Shown here piece after piece: positions 57,800 to 64,000 of a stretch of DNA of 64,000 nt. A model generated the notes under the pieces. That model saw only the letters and a program-made list of their open reading frames with translations. It was not told the DNA's origin and did no database searches. Each line of letters opens with the position of its first letter. Position 1 is the stretch's first letter. The stretch comes from Polyporus tsugae (lineage: Eukaryota > Basidiomycota > Agaricomycetes > Polyporales > Polyporaceae), in the NCBI GenBank assembly GCA_024305745.1, contig JAHRBS010000002.1:2976001-3040000 (forward strand), given 5' to 3'. Both the position numbers and the translations under genes were made by a program.

Positions 57800-58876
57800 T
57801 TAGGAAGAGAAATACGTCTTCAGTATAGAGGGGTTCGACAAGAAGGCAAGTCCTATCCCATGATTCACCTCGGACGAGCATGAGAAACACAGGCGTTCAT
57901 GATGGCTCGTATACGCCCGTGGCTGCACCTGCCTACGGCCGATCGAAACAAACAGATCTAATAACATGCAGATGTGGTCCTCCCCCTCCATTTCGGCATC
58001 CATCTTCCGGAACACGTCCTGACATCGTTGGGCAGCCTGGCAATTGACTCGCCCGTGGCCGTTTTTGTAGTATGCGAGGAGCCGTCTGACGTCGTCCACG
58101 CACCTCGCAAGCAGCTGAGGCAGGGCCAAGACGCACTTGACGTAATCCTCATCGGTGAGCTTTTCGAGCGTCCCATCCTCCCGAGGGATTCCGTTTCGCA
58201 GATGGAGGGGGTGACCCGCGCAGCAGAGGTAAAATGCAAAGGGGAGGATGTCCAGCTGCTCGAGGAGCCGTGCGAGGTTGATTGCTTCGATGACGTCGGT
58301 GAGTTCGACCTTGATACCAATATTCCTCTGGTGGAGCTCCCAAAAGTTCTCCCAGCCGCCAGTCATCAACGAAGACGTTGTTTTGGTCGAGCATGCTTCT
58401 CTAAAGAACACCACGATGCGTTCCGAAGCATCCTCGACTGCTTCTGTCGCTTGATACTTGTGGCCGATGCGGCAAATGGCTGCCAACATACGGAACTCGG
58501 GCCTGGAGTCATGGCCCAAAAAGCTGTTCGAGGCAGAAACAACGTCAATGATGATCGATGATCGCGTAGCACTGGCAGAGTGCAGGAATGCAAAGTTGGA
58601 AGATTATCTTCACCTGAAAGCAGGCTTGGCTACCAAGCGAAAAAAGTGACGAAGCTCCGACGGAGAGTCGGAGAGGCGTACGACCGGACAGCCGTCCATC
58701 GTCTCGGCAATCTCTGGCTGGGGCACGGAGAAGAGGTCCTTGAAGACGGGCGAGACGTTCGAAAGCATGCCCTTGTAGAGCTTGAACGCAGTATCCCCGG
58801 CTACGACGACGATGTTCCCATCGTCGAACCAGATCTCCTCGTCTTTCTTCGGCAATTCACTTTGATCGGTAGGCAT
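57800..58876 (-). CDS. BTB/POZ-domain protein (copy G)
   Basis: Exons 58614-58876 and 57800-58523 join in phase 2 (90-nt intron ending CTCGAACAG) to give 328 aa, fully open. BTB half: EIWFDDGNIVVVAGDTAFKL, YKGMLSNVSPVFKDLFSVPQ and CPVVRLSDSPSELRHFF. Exon 2: MLAAICRIGHKYQATEAVED, VIEAINLARLLEQL, LPFAFYLCCAGHPLHLRNGI and EDGTLEKLTDEDYVKCVLAL. The C-terminal cysteines (NCQAAQRC, LCFSCSSEV) are present. It is closer to copies A and H than to the tandem types 1 and 2. Its orientation is opposite to the left cluster. Confidence 0.87.
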
Positions 58877-60358
58877 GGGATGGATCGCGCTGCATGTGAA
58901 GGTGCACGACAGTCAGTCGAAATGGTACCAAAATTTCGGCGTGTAGAAAGCCAGTACGCACCGATCCGGGATTCCCTTGGAAAGAGCCTTGAAATTACGA
59001 GATACGGCCGTCGAGAGGGTATCGTCGAAAGGGTATCGTTGAGGCACTGACCAAAAGTCAGTAGTAAGTAGTGTGAACTGTCGTGCGGAAGCCGCACGAT
59101 CGCGGTTGTGCTGCGGTAATACGTGAGACTCATGCACCGAAGAAGGTTCAGTCCCACCGCCCAGTGCGGCCCGGGGCAATAAGATTTGCACTCACCACCA
59201 TTCGAGCCTGGTTCCCGTATGATATATCCACAACAGACCACCCAACTCCGCGATCGTACCGTTCCATCGGCATTAACATACTAACCACCAGCTTGTCAAA
59301 CCGCGTCCTCGACAGACCTCGACAAGATCTCAGCAACAAACGGGAGGACACGGTCCCGGACCCTGTTCCTGGAAACCTGTGCCGCGAGTACCACGCACTC
59401 CCGACAAACAACCCTCCCGCGAAACGCCTTCGGCGGCGTCTTTCTGCACCCAAACCACACCAAGCCGTCCATCAACGGGCCCTTGAACCTCCCCCCCCCC
59501 CCCGCATGCTACCGCTCCATACTGCCAAGGTTCGCATCCAGTTCGGGAGAGGCAACCCTTAGTATGCCACTGCCAGCCCCTCGAAGCCTGTAGGCCATTG
59601 ATAGATGGAACGGATACGACAACGTACTAGTTAGTACGGGTTGTAAAGCAATGGCTCCACACCATCTCCTGCAAAGTATGTATTTTTGTCATTGTCTTGA
59701 AGAGGGGGTGTAAAACATGCGCACCAAGTCTTAGGTTATTCCTGTTCGCCCGACCGCAACGACAAGGCTGGCAGGTCCAGGTATCAGGGATACACAGTAC
59801 GGCATTTTAGAACTAGAATAACAGGTAGAATAGACATTTTCAAGCTCCTTGTGACCATGGACGACTAGCCAAAGTTGGCTGGGGACCACAGTTGAGCGTA
59901 ACAAATACCGTCTTGGCTGTCTGAACCTTCGGACAGAGGCGGGAATGGATTACTAGTACGCCACGGGCGCAGGTACCGTACCCAGCGCATAGATCCGGAT
60001 GAAGTTGTAGAGCTATAGCCAAGTGAATGCAGAGAGCAAGAATTCTGTGGATGTGGTGCGTCCGAGACATGATTCGGAAGGTTGTCACAGGAGTGTTCCG
60101 GGGGATGCCGAGAAGCCACGTTTCCACGCCTCCTCAACAGCCTGCGCAGCCGCATCAATCTGCAGGCTCTTGCATCGCTCGAATCCACGGTACCTATCGA
60201 CATCACCTATAGCTATATGCTTACACCTGCCCACCATCTATTCTGGCTCGAGCTGCCTTCATTTCGCCTCGCCCACCGCAAGCTGCATATAGCCAGTCTT
60301 TGTCTTCAGTACCTCGAGCTTCAGTCCTGAAAAATACTTGAAATGAAGACCATAATGA
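58877..60358. other. Intergenic region between BTB copies G and H
   Basis: No gene recognised. Contains a 13-nt C run at 59491-59503 and a short direct repeat (GAGGGTATCGTYGA) near 59014-59042. The part right of 58876 is the promoter side of copy G. Confidence 0.45.
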
Positions 60359-61422
60359 TCAATGGCAGATACAGCGCGAACTTAGAGCCTCTTGAACACT
60401 CACTGCAGTGAAAGTGTTCCCCATGCGCAACAAACATTTGTCGCACAGCGCTTTTCGGCGGTCAAGGTAGGCCTTCGGCGGTGAGTTCCTCCAGCTAAAC
60501 CGGGTGAATCCGTCCCTCAGCGGCCCAGAAAACAACTCCTTCTGGTACGCCTTCCCCATTTCCCCCAGCACCTTCTTGCACAAGCACCCCTTGGCTGGCG
60601 CCGTGCTCGCACAGCGACGCATGATGTCAACGCCGAGCTCGTGAAGCAATCGCGTCAGCTCAGGGATCGCCTCGACACACCCCAGGTACTCCCCATCTGA
60701 GAGTTTCGCGATCGTCCCGTCCTTGCGCCGCACGCCATTCCGCAGCAACAGCGGATCTCCGTCGTAGCACAGAAGTAGGGCCACAGGCAGCATGTCGTCG
60801 TAGCCCAGGAGGCGAGCGATAGTGACGACTTCGATCCCCGTCGCGCCGTCCATGGGCACCCGGATTCCGCACTCCTTCTGCCTCTCGATCCAGAAGCTCT
60901 CCCCGGTGTCATGAGACAAGTTCGGGTTATTCATCTCCGTGATCAAGTCCCGGGCGAAGAATTGACGCAGGCGGCTCGCTGCGGCTTTCAAGGTTCGCTC
61001 CGCCTGGTACTTGTGCGCAATCCTGACGGTGGCTGCCAGCCGACTGAAGGACACGAGGCTGGTGCAGTCCAACAGCCTATGCATGTGTCCTGCTCGTTAC
61101 TAACACTGACAATGACAATGGCAATTTATAGGCGGAGGACGTACTCGACGAACCCGGTGGTGATCACAATGAGGAAATGACGCAGGTCTGTCGGCGAGTC
61201 GGCGAGGCAGATGACGGGACATCCATCGATGGTGCTATTCTCCGAAACAACATCTGGCTTGGCCCAGGAGAACATGTCCTTGAAGACGGGGGAAACGGAC
61301 GCCAGGACGCCCTTGTACAGTCTGAACGCCGTCTTCCCAGCGAGGAGCACGATGTTACCGTCCTCATACCAGACCGTCGCGTCTGCCTTAAACTCCTGGA
61401 CTTCATGTTTGGACTCCGACAT
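60359..61422 (-). CDS. BTB/POZ-domain protein (copy H)
   Basis: Exons 61145-61422 and 60359-61076 join in phase 2 through a 68-nt intron with a strong GTACGT donor and a CATAG acceptor, giving 331 aa. Other acceptor choices leave a frame conflict, so this join is preferred. BTB half: TVWYEDGNIVLLAGKTAFRL, YKGVLASVSPVFKDMFS and CPVICLADSPTDLRHFL. Exon 2: LAATVRIAHKYQAERTLKAA, TGIEVVTIARLLGYDDMLPV, LRNGVRRKDGTIAKLSDGEY and cysteine pairs GCLCKK and LCDKCLLRMG. Open throughout. Confidence 0.85.
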
Positions 61423-61985
61423 TGCGAGGTGCGGCGATGGCTACGGATATTGCCATTACGAAGGGATGTATGAGACTACTAAATATCACCGTCAGATTTC
61501 AGTTCCGAAGAAGATACTGGATTTGTTGCACTCACGACGATGACAACGCTCTACGGTATTCGAAATTCAGCACGCTCCTTCCGCCGTAGATACTCGAATC
61601 TGTCGTGTGCGACGTACAAGGATGTGAAGATGAAGGGCCAGGAGAGAATGGGGAGTGGTACAGCGGGAACCTGAAGCAGTCGTTCCTTGGGTCCCAGTCA
61701 CGAACGTGCTGCGGTAAGTGGCCTCAGCACAGAATGGCAGATCCATGGCCGTCAGTGCCGTACCGGTACCCGTTGACCACATGAGCGATAACGCCTCTCG
61801 AACTTCAAGGTTGGCACTCAGCTCGAACCGTTCAGGAAACTTAATGGCATTCAAACGTCTTAGCCCCGCACAAACCATGAAAACGTAAACGTGAACGAGC
61901 ATGTAGATAATGGGTAGGTACCAATTGCCAGTGGCACATGCACTCCTCGTAAAGGACGCCTTGAGTAATATCGGTGTGCTTTACC
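61423..61985. other. Promoter side of copy H and spacer
   Basis: No gene recognised. A minus-strand open frame at 61567-61902 has no start context or splice signals that I trust. Confidence 0.4.
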
Positions 61986-62330
61986 CTAGTCATCTGTCAG
62001 CAATCGTAGGCTCGTATCAGCATCCTCATGCCATCCTATAGCTAGGTACGAGTACCCGTGGGCTGCTGGAATCTCTATTTCGAGCCTGGGGGACCGCGGC
62101 TCCGAGCCCTCGTCTGATGAACAGCGTGACTCCTCAGCCACGGAGATACGCCACGACGATATTTTCGACTCTGTGGGGGAAGGTGGGACCCCACTCAGGG
62201 AGCAGGATACCAAAGAGTCGGAGAAGCGCGGGGACGCCTCCACGTCAGCGGGGGAAGACGGCTCCTCAGAGGGAGGGGTTCGTAGTCGAGATCCTTCGGA
62301 AGGGGGCTGCAGTTGACCTGCGGGAGGCAT
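61986..62330 (-). CDS. Possible small Ser/Pro-rich protein
   Basis: A 114-aa frame with ATG at 62330, starting MPPAGQLQPPSEGSRLRTPP and ending SYLAIGWHEDADTSLRLLTD plus one residue. The first two thirds are Ser/Pro/Glu-rich and look disordered; the end looks folded. It begins 83 bp beyond the BTB copy I stop, same strand, so it could also be an alternative 3' exon of that gene. No family recognised. Confidence 0.25.
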   Translation of the reverse strand: MPPAGQLQPPSEGSRLRTPPSEEPSSPADVEASPRFSDSLVSCSLSGVPPSPTESKISSWRISVAEESRCSSDEGSEPRSPRLEIEIPAAHGYSYLAIGWHEDADTSLRLLTDD

Positions 62331-62412
62331 CACTAAATGTGACGATTCGAAACAAAAAGAAAATCGTAAGCACGGGAGGAATTGAGGGCTCGGCAGGCGG
62401 GTTGAACCGACC

Positions 62413-63692
62413 TTATAATGACTCGGGGAAGAAGTACTTCTGGAGATTGGACGCCTCGTCGCTGCATAGCGTCTCGCTGATGCCGACGAGGCGCTCTGCA
62501 CACTCTCCGCAAATCGGGGAGGATCCTCCGGGGGCGAATAGGGTCTGGTAAGGAAGACTCTTGAACTTCAAGGGGGAGAGCAGATCGCGCAGGTCAGGCC
62601 GGTAGGGCCCGGGCATCTTCATGTGCGCCATATACGCCTCGCGAATCTTGCGCACGCCCTCCTTGCCCTCACATCGGATAACACTCCTCTGTGTCCGCAG
62701 GCACTCCCAGTCCTCAGCAGGGAAGCAGGGAACGCCTTCACGAGGTTGTCGTGGTTGGCGATGTGGAGCAACGGAATCGCGAGCATGCACCTGTCGAAAT
62801 CGTCGTCGGAAAGCTGCTCAACGACTCCGTCCTCGCGCGCGATGCCGCTGCGGAGCTGCGACGGAGACAGGAGGCAACACGCGTACAGCGCGAGTGGGAA
62901 CCGGGGCGAGTCGAAGAGGCGGGCGAGGTTGAGGGCTTCAATGGCGTTCTCGAAGTCTACTGTGATGCCGCACTCCCTGCTCCACCGCTCCCAGTTGTTC
63001 TGGAAACTGTCGTTGTTGCCGGCGAACAACATGGGCGCGTGTGACTTGAAAAAGTGCATGATCCGGCTGAGGGCCGCAAGCTTGGTGTCGCATGCGCCGA
63101 GCTCGTGCGCGGTTCGAGCGAGAGCGGCGAGCGACGAGAACGATAAGCGTCCTTCGTCACCCGAAGAACTGGTGAGAACGTCGTGAGTGAACAATGTCGC
63201 ATCTATGTAATGCATGTACAGTGTGCCAGTGGGACGAACGCACCGTCTGTAGGCCAGCCAGCTCAGCTTTCTATAGGGAGGTATGAGCCACTAGTCGGTG
63301 AAGGATATGATTGGGACCTACGTATGACACATAGAGTCCGTCACGACATCTAGAAAGGGCTCTAATCTGGCACTGGGGATATCGAGGTGTACGATCGGGC
63401 AGCCGAAGGACGACTCCTTGTCCGCTGTCTTGGTAGCACCTGTGATGAGATCGGCGAGGCGGCGAGAAGCGCTTCGTAGGCAGTCGCTCCGCACTCGGTA
63501 GGCGACACGGTCCGAGGTGATGAGGGCGACATGGACGTCGTCGAACCAGAACTTGTAGTTGATTGTCGTGGGTATCCGCGATACGATTGAAGGCGGTCGA
63601 CTCAATGTGGACCTTCGCTCGGGAGTTCTCAAGCTATCGCTAGAGGAGCTGGTCGAGGGCGATAATGGAGGGCTGTATGGTTTGGGAGACAT
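62413..63692 (-). pseudogene. BTB/POZ-domain protein (copy I), frameshifted by an 8-bp tandem duplication
   Basis: Exon 1 is 63322-63692 and exon 2 starts at 63246; the join is phase 2 (donor GTAGGT or a nearby GTGTCA). This copy is more divergent: a Ser/Pro-rich N-terminus, then YKFWFDDVHVALITSDRVAY and CPIVHLDIPSARLEPFL. Exon 2 has FSSLAALARTAHELGA, AIEALNLARLFDSPRFPLAL, LRSGIAREDGVVEQLSDDDF. At 62717-62732 the 8-mer GCAGGGAA (plus strand) occurs twice in tandem. After it the homologous C-terminus (AEDWECLRTQRSVIRCEGKE ... ICGECAERLVG) lies in another frame, open to 62413. As written the protein stops at 62619 (332 aa); without the extra 8 bp it would be 398 aa. Confidence 0.75.
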
Positions 63693-64000
63693 TTTAGCAA
63701 ACAAAAGATGGACTGAACTGGGGGAACTCAGGATGCATGAGACGTAAAGAGAAAAATCACCGCTCACTGGTATATATAAGAACTACGTGGGAAAGAGGCG
63801 TGCTTCCAGTGTATTAGGTTCAAGCCTCGATGGATCGATCCCGACTCGTGGGGTGTACGCGGAGCATTTGAATGTGCATGGCCGTCGAGCATCGTTGTGA
63901 ACCTGTAACTTTATGCGTATCTCTAGAGAATGACAGTATCCGAGTCGGATTCATCCACCACGAGGCAGCTTTTCGAGTCAAGTGATCCTTCATATGTGGC
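63693..64000. promoter_or_regulatory. Upstream region of BTB copy I
   Basis: A TATATATAA-like box at about 63770-63779 lies roughly 80 bp upstream of the copy I start codon (the sequence reads as a TATA box on either strand). Nothing else recognised up to the window end. Confidence 0.4.

Overview
This is a piece of nuclear genome from a basidiomycete, most likely an Agaricomycete. The genes carry short spliceosomal introns of about 40-75 nt with CTGAY/CTAAC-like branch points, coding DNA is GC-rich, genes lie on both strands, and the gene content fits: an expanded family of intron-split BTB proteins and a secreted peptidyl-Lys M35 metalloprotease of the mushroom type. All exon joins below were worked out by hand from splice sites and reading frame; none is backed by transcript data.

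Layout. 1-15.8 kb holds ordinary single-copy genes separated by long gene-poor stretches: a transcription factor with two C2H2 fingers plus a Zn2Cys6 cluster (minus), a Ure2-like glutathione S-transferase (minus), cytidine deaminase (minus) and mitochondrial ATP synthase subunit g (plus). 16-32.6 kb is a plus-strand cluster of BTB genes. It has six long copies in various states of repair and several relics, and it is organised as a decaying tandem array whose unit is promoter module, BTB type 1, BTB type 2, dead BTB type 3. A 5'-truncated non-LTR retrotransposon with an open reverse transcriptase frame sits inside one promoter module, and a tRNA-Glu-like gene sits between two BTB copies.

31.6-52.3 kb is a large tandem segmental duplication: a partial unit, then a unit of 9535 bp (33474-43008), then one of 9333 bp (43009-52341). 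The breakpoint lies inside the M35 protease gene. The complete protease gene survives only at the right end (51793-52978). The two left copies lack the signal peptide and propeptide but are fused in frame to a new upstream ORF. Each unit also carries a promoter module with a conserved 50-52 aa ORF and a BTB relic.

54.7-57.5 kb encodes a BAR/PH protein resembling Slm1/Slm2. 57.8-63.7 kb holds three more BTB genes, now on the minus strand. All nine long BTB copies have a single intron at the same place and in the same phase (phase 2). At least four of the nine are disrupted: one in-frame stop, one probable 1-nt loss, and two short perfect tandem duplications (7 bp and 8 bp).

How the genes relate: the housekeeping genes have no evident functional link to each other. 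The BTB cluster is a birth-and-death gene family, and the M35 region shows how tandem duplication both breaks a gene and creates new chimeric reading frames.
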